This document shows positions 7,774 to 16,561 of a stretch of DNA of 64,000 nt, piece by piece. Positions within the stretch are counted from its first letter, which is position 1. Every line of letters starts with the position of its first letter. The notes below the pieces were generated by a model, which saw nothing but the letters and a program-made list of their open reading frames with translations, was not told the origin of the DNA and ran no database searches. Source of the stretch: Nioella ostreopsis (GTDB lineage Bacteria; Pseudomonadota; Alphaproteobacteria; Rhodobacterales; Rhodobacteraceae); the NCBI RefSeq assembly GCF_004000255.1, contig NZ_RCIQ01000018.1, forward strand, positions 16,301 through 80,300, written 5' to 3'. Made by a program: the position numbers and the translations under genes.

Positions 7774-9063
7774 ATGTCCTTTGACGCCCCCTTTCGCCCC
7801 GCCCGCCGCATTGCCATCATCGGTGGCGGCATCTCGGGGCTTGCCGCTGCATGGCTGCTGTCGCGCACCGACGCGGTGACACTTTATGAAGCCGAGCCGC
7901 GCCTTGGGGGTCATGCCCGCACCGTGATGGCGGGAAAGACCGGGGATCAGCCGGTCGATACCGGGTTCATCGTCTTCAACTACGCAAATTATCCGCACAT
8001 GACCCGGATGTTCCAGGATCTGGATGTGCCGGTCGTGAAAAGCGACATGAGCTTCGGGGCCACGGTGGATAATGGCCGCATCGAATACGGGCTCAAGGAT
8101 CTCGACGCGCTTCTGGCGCAGAGGTCGAACCTCGCCCGCCCCGGTTTCCTGCGGATGCTGCGCGATATCCTGCGCTTCAATGCGCGGGCCGAGGAACTGG
8201 CCAAGGACGACAGCGCCACGATCGCCGACCTGATGCGCGACCTGAAACTGGGCCGCTGGTTCCGCGACTATTATCTTGTGCCGCTCTCCGGCGCGATCTG
8301 GTCCACCCCGCCCGAACAGATCCTGTCCTTTCCGGCCAAGGCGCTGGTTCAGTTCTTCCGCAACCATGCGCTGATGTCGACCCATGGCCAGCACCAGTGG
8401 TGGACGGTCGATGGCGGCAGCCGCGAATATGTCAGCCGGTTGGAGGCATATTTGCGTGAGACCGGAACCGATCTGCGCATCGGCCAGCCGGTGAAATCCG
8501 TACGCCGGACGGGTGGCGCGGCCACGATCGTGACCGAAGGCGCGGCCGAGGTCTTCGACCACGTCATCTTTGCCTGCCATTCCGATCAGGCCCTGCGGCT
8601 TCTGGACCGGCCCACCAAGGACGAGGCGCAGGCGCTGTCTGCGATCCGTTTTCAGGATAACGAGGTCTGGCTGCACCGCGATCCGGCCCAGATGCCCAAG
8701 CGGCGCAAGGTCTGGTCGTCCTGGGTCTATCAGGCCGAAAAAACCGCCGACAGCACCCGTATCGGCGTCAGCTATTGGATGAACCGGCTGCAGAACATCC
8801 CCGAGGATGACCCGCATTTCATCACGCTCAACCCCGCCCGCCCGATCCGCGAGGATCTGGTCTATGATCAGAACACCTTTGCCCATCCGGTCTTCGACCT
8901 CGCCGCGCTGCGCGCGCAGGGGCAGCTGCGCGAGATGCAGGGTCACAACAACACGTGGTTCGCCGGGGCCTATACCCGCCACGGCTTCCATGAGGACGGG
9001 TTCGCCAGCGCCGTGCGCATTGCGCGTGCGTTGCAGGACCAGCAGCAGGTCATCGCGGCATGA
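7774..9063 (+). CDS. NAD(P)/FAD-dependent amine-oxidase-family oxidoreductase
   Basis: 429 residues; the dinucleotide fold IAIIGGGISGLAAAWLLS is at the N-terminus, followed by an amine oxidase/desaturase-like body and a C-terminal FAD loop (WFAGAYTRHGFHEDGFASAVRIA). It is the first gene of the operon downstream of the RpoE promoter. In R. sphaeroides an equivalent RpoE-dependent set (flavin oxidoreductase, DUF1365, CFA-synthase-like, DUF3833, SDR) is associated with unsaturated and furan fatty-acid chemistry. A flavin-dependent acyl-chain oxidoreductase is the inferred role. Confidence 0.85.
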   Translation: MSFDAPFRPARRIAIIGGGISGLAAAWLLSRTDAVTLYEAEPRLGGHARTVMAGKTGDQPVDTGFIVFNYANYPHMTRMFQDLDVPVVKSDMSFGATVDNGRIEYGLKDLDALLAQRSNLARPGFLRMLRDILRFNARAEELAKDDSATIADLMRDLKLGRWFRDYYLVPLSGAIWSTPPEQILSFPAKALVQFFRNHALMSTHGQHQWWTVDGGSREYVSRLEAYLRETGTDLRIGQPVKSVRRTGGAATIVTEGAAEVFDHVIFACHSDQALRLLDRPTKDEAQALSAIRFQDNEVWLHRDPAQMPKRRKVWSSWVYQAEKTADSTRIGVSYWMNRLQNIPEDDPHFITLNPARPIREDLVYDQNTFAHPVFDLAALRAQGQLREMQGHNNTWFAGAYTRHGFHEDGFASAVRIARALQDQQQVIAA

Positions 9064-9806
9064 GCCATTGGCCCGAACATCTGAAAAGCCAGACCACCCA
9101 TGCGCGGCGCGGGGGCATTAGGCATGCGTTCACCTACGGGGTGGATTTCGTGCTGATCGACCCCGAAAGCCGTGACGGCCCCGCGCTGTTTGCCCGGAAC
9201 GGCGCGGGGATCTATTCCGCTCAGGACCGCCACCATGGCGGCGCACCGGGTAAGGGGCGCGGCGTGGCCTGGGCGCGCGAGGTGCTGGCAGAGCGCGGCC
9301 TGACCGACGCGCGCATCCTGCTGCTGACGCAACCAGCCTTTCTGGGCCGCGTGTTCAACCCGGTCAGCTTCTGGCTGGCCTTTCAGGGCGACGATCTGGT
9401 CGCGGTCATTTCCGAGGTCACCAATACTTTCGGCGACCGCCACAGCTACCTCTCGGCCCATCCCGGCTTTGCCGCGATCCGGCCGCAGGATGTGCTGGAG
9501 GCCGACAAACTGATGCATGTGTCCCCCTTCCAGGAGATCAAGGGCGGCTACCGCTTTCAGTTCCGCATCACGCCAGATCGGATCGCCATCCGCATCGGCC
9601 ATGAAAACGGCCCCGAGGGCGTCGTTGCCACCCTGACCGGCGCGCGCCGTCCGATGACCAACGCCACGCTTCTGGCCGCCGCCATCCGCCGGCCACTTGG
9701 CACCGCGCGCACATGGCTGCTGATCCATTGGCACGCGGCTCGCCTGAAACTGAAAGGGGCGGTCTACCGCCCCCGCCCCGACGCCCCCACCCAAGAGGTA
9801 AGCTGA
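9060..9806 (+). CDS. DUF1365 family protein
   Basis: 248 residues. Recognised by the N-terminal pattern RHAFTYGVDFVLID and the central block FLGRVFNPVSFWLAF, typical of DUF1365. These proteins almost always sit between a flavin oxidoreductase and a cyclopropane-fatty-acid synthase homolog, as here. The start ATG overlaps the upstream TGA and the stop overlaps the next ATG. Biochemical role unknown; an accessory role in acyl-chain modification is inferred from context. Confidence 0.85.
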   Translation: MSHWPEHLKSQTTHARRGGIRHAFTYGVDFVLIDPESRDGPALFARNGAGIYSAQDRHHGGAPGKGRGVAWAREVLAERGLTDARILLLTQPAFLGRVFNPVSFWLAFQGDDLVAVISEVTNTFGDRHSYLSAHPGFAAIRPQDVLEADKLMHVSPFQEIKGGYRFQFRITPDRIAIRIGHENGPEGVVATLTGARRPMTNATLLAAAIRRPLGTARTWLLIHWHAARLKLKGAVYRPRPDAPTQEVS

Positions 9807-10975
9807 TGCTGTTCCTGACCACCCGTGTGAAACGCGACTTTCTGGAAAGCTGTGGCCAGATCACCCATGGCAGCCTGCGCCTGCGCACGCCCGAGGGCGA
9901 GGTCTACGATTTTGGCCTTGGATTGCCCGAGGCGGAAATGACGATCCACGACTGGTCCGTCGTCACCGCCTGCGCCGCGAAGGGCGATATCGGCTTGGGC
10001 GAGACCTATCTGGCGGGGCTCTGGGACACGCCCTCGGTCGCTGACCTCTGTCAGGTGGCGCTGCAGAACATGGAGCGGCTGGAAAGCTTCGTCTATGGCG
10101 GCTTCTGGGCGCGCATCGGCTACCGGCTGCTCAACACCGTCATGCGGGCCAATTCCCGCACCGGGGCCGCGCGCAACATCCGCAAGCATTACGATGTGGG
10201 CAACGAATTCTATTCCCTTTGGCTCGACCGGGGGATGACCTATTCCTCGGCACTCTTTGCCGAGGGCGACAGCGACCTCGCCCGCGCGCAGGACCGCAAG
10301 AACGCCCGCATTCTCGACCAGTTGACCGGGGACAGCGTGCTGGAGATCGGCTGTGGCTGGGGCGGCTTCGCCGAGGCCGCCGCCGACAGGGGCCGCCGGG
10401 TGACCGGCCTGACCCTTTCGCCAAGCCAGAAGGGCTATGCCGATGCCCGTCTTGATGGCCGGGCCGAGATCCGCCTTCAGGACTACCGCGACACGCGTGG
10501 GCGCTTCGACAATATCGTGTCGATCGAGATGGTGGAGGCCGTCGGCGAACGCTATTGGCCCACCTATTTCGGCGCCTTGAAGGATCGGCTGGCAGACGGG
10601 GGCCGCGCGGTGCTTCAGGTCATTACCGTGCCCGATGACTATTTCGGTATCTACCGGCGCGGGTCCGACTTCATCCGCTCGCATATCTTCCCCGGCGGTA
10701 TGCTGCTGTCCCCGGCCGTGATCCGGGAGCAGGCGGCGCGGGCCGGGTTGCAGGTGGTCGATGATTTCGCCTTCGGGCACCACTACGCCGCCACCACCAA
10801 GGCGTGGCAGACCCGGATGGATGCAGAGAGCCGCCGCATCGCCCGGCTTGGCCTGCCGGAAGAGTTCCTGCGCGGCTGGCGCTTCTATCTGGGCTCCTGC
10901 ACGGCGGCCTTCCTGACAGGCCAGACCGGCGTCCATCAGGTGGCGCTGGCCCATGCCGGGGGGGCGAACCGATGA
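9806..10975 (+). CDS. Cyclopropane-fatty-acid-synthase family methyltransferase
   Basis: 389 residues. SAM-binding VLEIGCGWGGFAEAAADRG, the upstream NIRKHYDVGNEFYSLWLD signature, and the C-terminal WRFYLGSCTAAF block are those of the CfaA/Cfa methyltransferase family acting on unsaturated phospholipid acyl chains. The start at 9806 shares a TGATG junction with DUF1365. In this family the product may be a cyclopropane or a methylated unsaturated chain; the RpoE-linked context favours an oxidative-stress role. Confidence 0.88.
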   Translation: MLFLTTRVKRDFLESCGQITHGSLRLRTPEGEVYDFGLGLPEAEMTIHDWSVVTACAAKGDIGLGETYLAGLWDTPSVADLCQVALQNMERLESFVYGGFWARIGYRLLNTVMRANSRTGAARNIRKHYDVGNEFYSLWLDRGMTYSSALFAEGDSDLARAQDRKNARILDQLTGDSVLEIGCGWGGFAEAAADRGRRVTGLTLSPSQKGYADARLDGRAEIRLQDYRDTRGRFDNIVSIEMVEAVGERYWPTYFGALKDRLADGGRAVLQVITVPDDYFGIYRRGSDFIRSHIFPGGMLLSPAVIREQAARAGLQVVDDFAFGHHYAATTKAWQTRMDAESRRIARLGLPEEFLRGWRFYLGSCTAAFLTGQTGVHQVALAHAGGANR

Positions 10976-11520
10976 GCTATGGTTTTGCAGCGCTTGCCCT
11001 GACGCTTGTTCTTTGGCTCGCCTTCCGCGCGCGGTTCAGCTTTCGCCGCCAGACGCCAGAGGCCTACGCAAAGACCGGCCCCGATTTCGACATCCGCCGT
11101 CACCTCAACGGCCCCATCCATTGCGAGGGCGTGATCTACGGCCCGCTTGGCACTGTCACCTCGCGCTTTACTGCCGATATGCTGGGGGAATGGGCCGGGG
11201 CGACCGGCACGCTTGCGGAACATTTCCGCTACGCCGGCGGCGGCACGCAGGACCGCAAATGGTTTCTCAACGTGGCCAATGACGGAACCTTCACCGCCAC
11301 CGCAGACGATATCATCGGCACGGGGCGCGGCGTGGTCTCTGGCGCGACGGTGCGCATGACCTACCGGCTGAAACTGTCCGAAGACGCGGGCGGGCATGTT
11401 CTGGACGTGACCGACTGGATGTATCTGATGGACAATGGCGTGATCATGAACCGGTCTGAGATGCGCAAATACGGTCTGCGGGTGGCAGAACTGATCGCCA
11501 CCATGCGCCCCGCGGCCTGA
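10972..11520 (+). CDS. DUF3833 family membrane-anchored protein
   Basis: 182 residues. The N-terminal hydrophobic helix FAALALTLVLWLAF is followed by a soluble beta-rich region containing FRYAGGGTQDRKW and VLDVTDWMYLMDNGVIMNRSEM, characteristic of DUF3833. The ATG overlaps the previous TGA by four bases. Part of the RpoE-controlled operon; molecular function unknown. Confidence 0.8.
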   Translation: MSYGFAALALTLVLWLAFRARFSFRRQTPEAYAKTGPDFDIRRHLNGPIHCEGVIYGPLGTVTSRFTADMLGEWAGATGTLAEHFRYAGGGTQDRKWFLNVANDGTFTATADDIIGTGRGVVSGATVRMTYRLKLSEDAGGHVLDVTDWMYLMDNGVIMNRSEMRKYGLRVAELIATMRPAA

Positions 11521-11521
11521 T

Positions 11522-12244
11522 ATGTTCACTGGCAAGACCTATTGGCTGATCGGGGCCTCCGAAGGGCTTGGCCGTGCCCTCGCCGGGCTGTTGGCCGCCG
11601 AGGGCGCGCATATGATTCTGTCGGCCCGCAATGCGGACCGGTTGGAGGCGCTTGCCGCCACCCTGCCCCACGCCCGCGCCCTGCCGATGGACGTGACAGA
11701 CAGCGCATCGGTGCAGGCGGCGGTCGCGGATCTGGGCGAGATCGACGGGGTGATCTATTGCGCCGGGGCCTATGAGCCGATGACCGCACAGGATTGGGAC
11801 GTCGACCAGGCGCTGAAAGTGTCCGAGGTCAATTTCACCGGCGCCCTGCGCAGCCTCGGCCACGTGGTGCCCCAGATGGCAGACCGCGGCAGCGGCCATA
11901 TCGTGCTGATCGGCTCGCTCGCCGGGTTCCGGGGGCTACCGGGTGCCATCGGCTACAGCGCTAGCAAGGGCGCGCTGATGCAGCTGGCGGAAAACCTCTA
12001 CATGGATCTGCGCGGCACCGGCGTGAAGGTGCAACAGATCAATCCCGGCTTCATCAAGACCCGGCTGACCGAGAAGAACAGCTTCGATATGCCCTTCATC
12101 CTGTCGCCCGAGGACGCCGCCGCACGCACCCTGAAAGCGATGAAATCCCGCCGCTTCGCCACGTCCTTTCCGTGGCCGATGGCTGCCTTCTTCCGGCTTG
12201 GATCCGTCCTGCCCATCCGCCTCTTCCGCCGGATGCTGAGCTGA
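11522..12244 (+). CDS. Short-chain dehydrogenase/reductase
   Basis: 240-residue classical SDR: cofactor motif LIGASEGLGRALA, catalytic Ser in GSLAGFRG and YSASK active site. Last gene of the RpoE operon, one base after the DUF3833 stop. Its stop TGA abuts the opposing corA stop, forming a shared TGATCA. The substrate is unknown; acting on a modified acyl chain is an inference from the operon. Confidence 0.87.
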   Translation: MFTGKTYWLIGASEGLGRALAGLLAAEGAHMILSARNADRLEALAATLPHARALPMDVTDSASVQAAVADLGEIDGVIYCAGAYEPMTAQDWDVDQALKVSEVNFTGALRSLGHVVPQMADRGSGHIVLIGSLAGFRGLPGAIGYSASKGALMQLAENLYMDLRGTGVKVQQINPGFIKTRLTEKNSFDMPFILSPEDAAARTLKAMKSRRFATSFPWPMAAFFRLGSVLPIRLFRRMLS

Positions 12245-13180
12245 TCAGAGCCACTTTTTCCACTTGAACACCAGATAGCAGCCGACCGCCGAGGCCAGCA
12301 TCAGCGCCAGCGCCCCCGGGTAGCCCCATGGCTGCGCCAGTTCCGGCATCACCGCGAAATTCATTCCGTAGATCGACGCGACCAAAGTGGGCGGCAGGAA
12401 CAGCACCGCCAGAACCGAGAAGATGCGGACCGTGGAGTTCTGCACCAGGGTGATCATCCCGAGCGTCGCATCCACGGTCAGGCCGATGCGCGATGACAGG
12501 TAGTCGCTATGTTCCGACAGCGCCTCGACATCACGCAGCAGCCCCGCGATCAGCCCGGCCACCACCGCGCCCCGGTCGCCCGAATCGAAGAAGCTCAGGG
12601 CGCGTTCCAGCGTCAACAGCGCCAGACGGATCCGGCCAATCGCCTCGCCCTGCAACCCCACCTGTCTCAACGTCGCCTGCAACGCATCGGGGTCGCGCCC
12701 GGCATCGCCCGCAAAGACCTGCCGCGCGGTGTCGTCCAGCACCCGGCCAGCCCCTTCCAGTAGATCGGCCAGCCGCGCCACGATCTCTTGCGCCAGACCC
12801 AGAAAAACCCGATCCGGCGCGTCGATCCCGGCCGAGGACTGACCGGCCCGACCCGGATAGGTAATGAACGGGCGGGGCTGGTGATGGCGCACGCTGACCA
12901 GACGGTTGGCCGTCAGGATGAAGGCCACCGGTGCGGCCACCTGGTTTCCCTCTGCATTCTCACCGGTCAGCACCACGGTCAGCACCTCGGCCCCCTCGTC
13001 GCGATACAGCCGGTTGGACAGCTCGATCTCTTCCATCTCGGCAAGGCTCGGCACGTCAATCCCGAGCCCGGCCAGCAGCGCCACCTCCTCGGGTGTGGGC
13101 TGGAACAGGTCGATCCAAAGTGCCTGATCGGGCTCTGCCTCCTGCAAGGCACGGCCTGCACACCCATACGCCGTCAGCAT
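12245..13180 (-). CDS. CorA-family divalent cation transporter
   Basis: 311 residues: a long cytoplasmic helical domain, then two C-terminal membrane spans with the signature YGMNF at the end of the first, and a basic tail KWKKWL. This fits CorA/ZntB channels for Mg2+ or Zn2+/Co2+. The start at 13180 has a GGAG site. The ion cannot be determined from sequence. Confidence 0.88.
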   Translation of the reverse strand: MLTAYGCAGRALQEAEPDQALWIDLFQPTPEEVALLAGLGIDVPSLAEMEEIELSNRLYRDEGAEVLTVVLTGENAEGNQVAAPVAFILTANRLVSVRHHQPRPFITYPGRAGQSSAGIDAPDRVFLGLAQEIVARLADLLEGAGRVLDDTARQVFAGDAGRDPDALQATLRQVGLQGEAIGRIRLALLTLERALSFFDSGDRGAVVAGLIAGLLRDVEALSEHSDYLSSRIGLTVDATLGMITLVQNSTVRIFSVLAVLFLPPTLVASIYGMNFAVMPELAQPWGYPGALALMLASAVGCYLVFKWKKWL

Positions 13181-13387
13181 GCGAAATCTCCGATCCTTGT
13201 CTGCCCCCGGAATGCCCAGACAAGTCTATCAGACTTCCCGGGCGAAAGAGGTCGCCAAATTTGCCCGCTCCCGGACCTGCCCCTTCCTGACTGAAAAAAT
13301 GATCCCCAATTTCCCTGCCCGCGCCGCGAACCTGCCACAAAGCCGGGCCACATTCTGCGGACCCGTATTATTGCAAGGAGACTAAGA

Positions 13388-13510
13388 ATGACCCTCTACC
13401 TGGCCTGTATTGCCACTGTCGTATGCTGCACCATGGGCGCCAACGCGCTCTACAAGTTCATCATTGCCCGTCGTGAAGACAAGGGCGACATCGCGGATGC
13501 TGTGGCATAA
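13388..13510 (+). CDS. Small single-span membrane protein (40 aa)
   Basis: A 40-codon frame beginning MTLYLACIATVVCCTMGAN with AAGGAG seven bases upstream. One hydrophobic helix is followed by a charged tail (ARREDKGDIADAVA). A strong hairpin with a T-run follows, so it forms a complete transcription unit. Function unknown. Confidence 0.6.
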   Translation: MTLYLACIATVVCCTMGANALYKFIIARREDKGDIADAVA

Positions 13511-13558
13511 GTCTGATGACAGCCACGCGCCACCGCGAGGCGCGAGCAGAGACATGAA

Positions 13559-13585
13559 AACGGCATCTTCCGGGGTGCCGTTTTT
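13559..13585 (+). terminator. Rho-independent terminator
   Basis: AACGGCATC / GGTGCCGTT stem (one wobble pair) with a CTTCCGG-type loop region, followed by TTTTT. Terminates the 40-aa gene and may also act against the converging araC-type gene. Confidence 0.75.
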
Positions 13586-13594
13586 CATTTCCCC

Positions 13595-14617
13595 TCAGGC
13601 GGCGCGGAAATCGCTCGGGGTTCGGCCGGTCCAGCGGCGAAAGGCCCGCACGAAGGACGAGGGTTCGGAAAACCCCACCAGATAGGCGGTCTGGTTGACC
13701 GACACCTTGCGCGCCGACAGGTAATCGCAGGCCATCCGCTGGCGCAGCGCGTCATGCACCCCGCCAAAGGTTGCGCCCTCTTCCTTCAGCCGCCGATACA
13801 GCGTCTGGCGGCTCATCCCCAGATCTGCCGCCATCTGGTCCATCGAGATATCGCCCTCGTGCAGGATCGCCATCAGCCGCGCTTCCACCTGCGCCCTGAC
13901 CGACCCGTCGCGCGACAGCTCCTCCAGCAACTGATCGGCGCGGCTGGCGAAGATGCCGAAGACATAGCGGCTGGTTTCCTCCCACTCGACCTCCAGCCAT
14001 CTGGGTTCAATGCGGATCGCATTGCGCGCCGCGCCAAAGCGCACCGGCACGCGATACAAGTCCTCGTAGGCGGCGGCATGCGGCGGGGCGGGATAGCTCA
14101 CCTCCATCTCCAGCGCGAAATCCGCCTTGGGGAAGCTGCGCCGGAACTCTCCGATGAAGCGGGCGAAGGCGGTTTCGGTCAGCGCCGGAAAGCTGTTGGG
14201 ATCGGGCCGGTTGTCGACAATCCAGATCTGGCCGTTTTCCGGGCTGACGCTATAGCGTTCCGCCCCGTTCATGATGTCGAGCTCCACCATCAGCTTGGCA
14301 TAACGATTGAGCTGTGCCATCGACTCCGCCATCGAGGCAGAGGAATGCACGATCAGCCCGACGATCGAGACCTCCTCCAGCCTGGTGCCAAGGCTGTAGC
14401 GGATGGGCAAGGCCCCGTCCCCGGTGGCTGCACAGGCCGCCTCGATCAGCGCCTTGTAGGCCCCGAGCGGCACCCGCGCATCCTGATCGGACAGGTCCAT
14501 GCCTGCCAGCCCCGAGGCCGCAAGCAACCCCGCCCGGTCCGCGCCCTCGGCCACCGCATAGTCCAGAAAACCCTTCACGATCCCCGCCGCCGCCGTCGGG
14601 CCTGTCGCTGCAATCAT
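13595..14617 (-). CDS. AraC-family transcriptional regulator
   Basis: About 340 residues. The N-terminal ligand-binding part is of the arabinose-binding-like AraC class (LGTRLEEVSIVGLIVHSSASMAES); the C-terminal double HTH reads MAADLGMSRQTLYRRLKEEG and AYLVGFSEPSSFVRAFRRWTG. The start is taken at ATG 14617 (MIAATG) with GGAA upstream; 14662 would add 15 unlikely residues. The target is not evident, since it faces the small-protein gene and is divergent from another small-protein gene. Confidence 0.85.
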   Translation of the reverse strand: MIAATGPTAAAGIVKGFLDYAVAEGADRAGLLAASGLAGMDLSDQDARVPLGAYKALIEAACAATGDGALPIRYSLGTRLEEVSIVGLIVHSSASMAESMAQLNRYAKLMVELDIMNGAERYSVSPENGQIWIVDNRPDPNSFPALTETAFARFIGEFRRSFPKADFALEMEVSYPAPPHAAAYEDLYRVPVRFGAARNAIRIEPRWLEVEWEETSRYVFGIFASRADQLLEELSRDGSVRAQVEARLMAILHEGDISMDQMAADLGMSRQTLYRRLKEEGATFGGVHDALRQRMACDYLSARKVSVNQTAYLVGFSEPSSFVRAFRRWTGRTPSDFRAA

Positions 14618-14753
14618 ACCGTCATTCCAATCGCTGTGTCCCAGACCTAGCCGCGCTGGCACGAATTGCCAACAGGTTGGAACGCAAGGTCATGGCGAGG
14701 CTGCGGCCCCGGGCCTAGATCGCTGCCATCGAAACACCCCAAGGACGGCCCCC

Positions 14754-14921
14754 ATGAAATCCTGCCTGATCACCCGCCTGTCCCGGCGACGCTTTACCCT
14801 TTGGACCGACCCGCTGGCCGCCCTGCCCGGCCGGTTGCGCGCCGATATGGGCCTCCCCGACCCCCCCGCGCATCTACCGGTTCACCCCTTCCCCTTCCTC
14901 TCCCCACTCATGAAACTCTGA
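14754..14921 (+). CDS. Small DUF1127-like protein (55 aa)
   Basis: 55-codon frame with AAGGACGG before the ATG. The basic N-terminus (LITRLSRRRFTLW) followed by LRADMGLPD resembles the short DUF1127 proteins of alphaproteobacteria, whose hallmark is an Arg-rich helix ending in RDIGL. The Pro-rich tail is unusual. Thirteen bases separate it from the following lipoprotein gene. Confidence 0.5.
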   Translation: MKSCLITRLSRRRFTLWTDPLAALPGRLRADMGLPDPPAHLPVHPFPFLSPLMKL

Positions 14922-14934
14922 AAGGACATCCTCC

Positions 14935-15315
14935 ATGAACCCTGTCTTGACCTTCTCTCCCCTGCTGATCGTCGCCCTGGTCTCTGCCTGCGCCGAAAGC
15001 GGCGCCAACTACGCGCCGATTCTCGATGGCGAGCCGACCGCCGCCTATGCCCGGGATCTGCGCGCCTGCCAGACACTGGCCGCCAATCAGCGCCAGTTCG
15101 ACCGCCAGACCGCTGGCAGTGCCGCGCTTGGCGCGGGCGTGGGCGCGCTGGCCGGTATGGCTGATGACGACGTAAGCGAGTCCGAAGGCATCGCCGCCGG
15201 TCTGGTCGTCGGCGCATTGGTCGGCACCGCAGCCGGGGCAAGCGAGGCCAGCGACCGGCGCGAGGCCATCGTCGTGGAATGCCTGCGTGGGCGCGGTCAC
15301 AGAGTGGTTGGCTGA
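14935..15315 (+). CDS. Glycine-zipper lipoprotein
   Basis: 126 residues. Hydrophobic signal ending VSAC (lipobox), then a Gly/Ala-rich zipper (AALGAGVGALAG ... AAGLVVGALVGTAAGA) and a C-terminal Cys-containing segment. This is the pattern of small outer-membrane glycine-zipper lipoproteins. A ribosome site AAGGACATCC lies upstream. Envelope role inferred only. Confidence 0.7.
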   Translation: MNPVLTFSPLLIVALVSACAESGANYAPILDGEPTAAYARDLRACQTLAANQRQFDRQTAGSAALGAGVGALAGMADDDVSESEGIAAGLVVGALVGTAAGASEASDRREAIVVECLRGRGHRVVG

Positions 15316-15457
15316 CCCTCTCGACGGCACCGGACCGCGGCCCGCGAGGGCCGCGAAACCGTCCCTGATAAAACTGACGGGGTTCCCCTTGCCTCCGATG
15401 ATGACATTGACGAAGACGCCGCCCACCCCGCGCTCAACCGGCATCGCCACCCCGCAG

Positions 15458-15495
15458 CTTTCATCTTGGCCCAAATACCTCCGCCGGAGGCATCC
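15458..15495 (+). repeat. Intergenic repeat family A, copy 2 (short form)
   Basis: CTTTCATCTTGGCCCAAATACC followed by the palindromic CTCCGCCGGAGG-type hairpin and CATCC. The same short form occurs at 25480-25517. Confidence 0.75.
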
Positions 15496-15607
15496 CGCCC
15501 TCACCACCGATCCAGCTGCCAGTGATGGCACACAGACCCCGCGCGACGCCCCTGACATACGCGTCCCGTCCGACCCGGTGCGGACCGCTCTCCTCCCGCG
15601 CGGGGAA

Positions 15608-15648
15608 GGGCCTTCGAAGGCCCTTTCAAAGAGGTTTCGAAACCTCTT
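15608..15648. repeat. Pair of TTCGAA-centred palindromes
   Basis: GGGCCTTCGAAGGCCC (15608-15623) and AAGAGGTTTCGAAACCTCTT (15629-15648), both perfect inverted repeats centred on TTCGAA and five bases apart. They share their centre with two palindromes near 33.9 kb. Confidence 0.7.
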
Positions 15649-15706
15649 CCCCCCGCAAGCGGCAAGGTTTCGCGCCCGATCAGGTCAACTCGGAAATCTG
15701 AGTTTG

Positions 15707-15747
15707 GTCTGCACGCCCGGTGTACGGGGGGTGTACAGGGGGTGTAC
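15707..15747 (+). repeat. 11-bp-period GTGTAC repeat, copy 1
   Basis: GTCTGCACG leader, then GTGTAC at 15720, 15731 and 15742, exactly 11 bases apart, with G-rich spacers. Copies recur at 36.4 and 61.7 kb. Confidence 0.75.
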
Positions 15748-15775
15748 GCATGGCACCCCCCTCTTTTCGCGGGGC

Positions 15776-16561
15776 CTAGCGCCCCTTCCAGACCGGGTCG
15801 CGCCCCTCGGCAAAGGCCTTCGATCCCTCCAGCTGATCCTCAGACCGGTAGAGCGTTTCGACCGTCTCGAACTGGCTTTTGGTGATCTTGTTCATGGCGT
15901 CCTGGAACTTCATATCCTCCGCCTCACGCACGATCTCCTTGATCGCCGCATAGACCAGCGGTGGCCCGGAGGCCAGCAGCTCCGCCATCTCCCGCGCTTT
16001 GGCAAGCAATTGATCTGCCGGATAAATATGGTTCACGAAGCCCCATCTCGCCGCCTCTTCCGCATCCAGCCAGCGGCCCGTGAACAGCATCTCCATGGCG
16101 ATGTGATAGGGGATACGCTTGGGCAGCTTGACGCTGGCCGCATCGGCCACGGTGCCCGACCGGATTTCGGGCAGCGCAAAACTGGCGTGATCGGCGGCCA
16201 GGATGATGTCAGCGGACAGAGCCAGTTCCAGCCCACCCCCGCAGCAGATCCCGTTAACCGCTGAAATCACAGGCTTATTCAGTCCCCGCAATTCCTGCAA
16301 TCCGCCAAATCCGCCCTTGCCGTAATAGGCGTCGACCGGGTCGCCCTCGGCGGCCGCCTTCAGATCCCACCCGGCGCAGAAGAACTTCTCGCCACCGCCC
16401 GTGACAATCGCCACGCGCAGCTCTGGATCGTCTCGGAATTCGGTAAAGACCTCGCCCATGATCTGGCTGGTTTTCATGTCGATCGCATTGGCTTTCGGAC
16501 GGTCAAGCGTGACCTCCAGCACATGGCCACGGCGGTCCGTGCGGACGGGGTTTTCTGTCAT
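15776..16561 (-). CDS. caiD: Carnitinyl-CoA dehydratase-like enoyl-CoA hydratase
   Basis: 261-residue crotonase-fold enzyme. Blocks TLDRPKANAIDMKTS, GEKFFCAGWDLKAAAEG, GGGLELALSAD and the C-terminal FAEGRDPVWKGR closely follow E. coli CaiD, which interconverts carnitinyl-CoA and crotonobetainyl-CoA. The start overlaps the stop of the upstream CoA ligase (ATGA). With that ligase and the acyl-CoA dehydrogenase it forms a CoA-dependent route compatible with carnitine or gamma-butyrobetaine metabolism. The substrate assignment is by similarity. Confidence 0.82.
   Translation of the reverse strand: MTENPVRTDRRGHVLEVTLDRPKANAIDMKTSQIMGEVFTEFRDDPELRVAIVTGGGEKFFCAGWDLKAAAEGDPVDAYYGKGGFGGLQELRGLNKPVISAVNGICCGGGLELALSADIILAADHASFALPEIRSGTVADAASVKLPKRIPYHIAMEMLFTGRWLDAEEAARWGFVNHIYPADQLLAKAREMAELLASGPPLVYAAIKEIVREAEDMKFQDAMNKITKSQFETVETLYRSEDQLEGSKAFAEGRDPVWKGR

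Larger units (their letters stand above)
15316..15775 (+). other. Gene-free, repeat-rich intergenic stretch
   Basis: 460 bases between two convergent genes with no supportable gene. It holds a family A repeat (15458-15495), two TTCGAA-centred palindromes (15608-15648) and the GTGTAC repeat (15707-15747). Confidence 0.7.
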
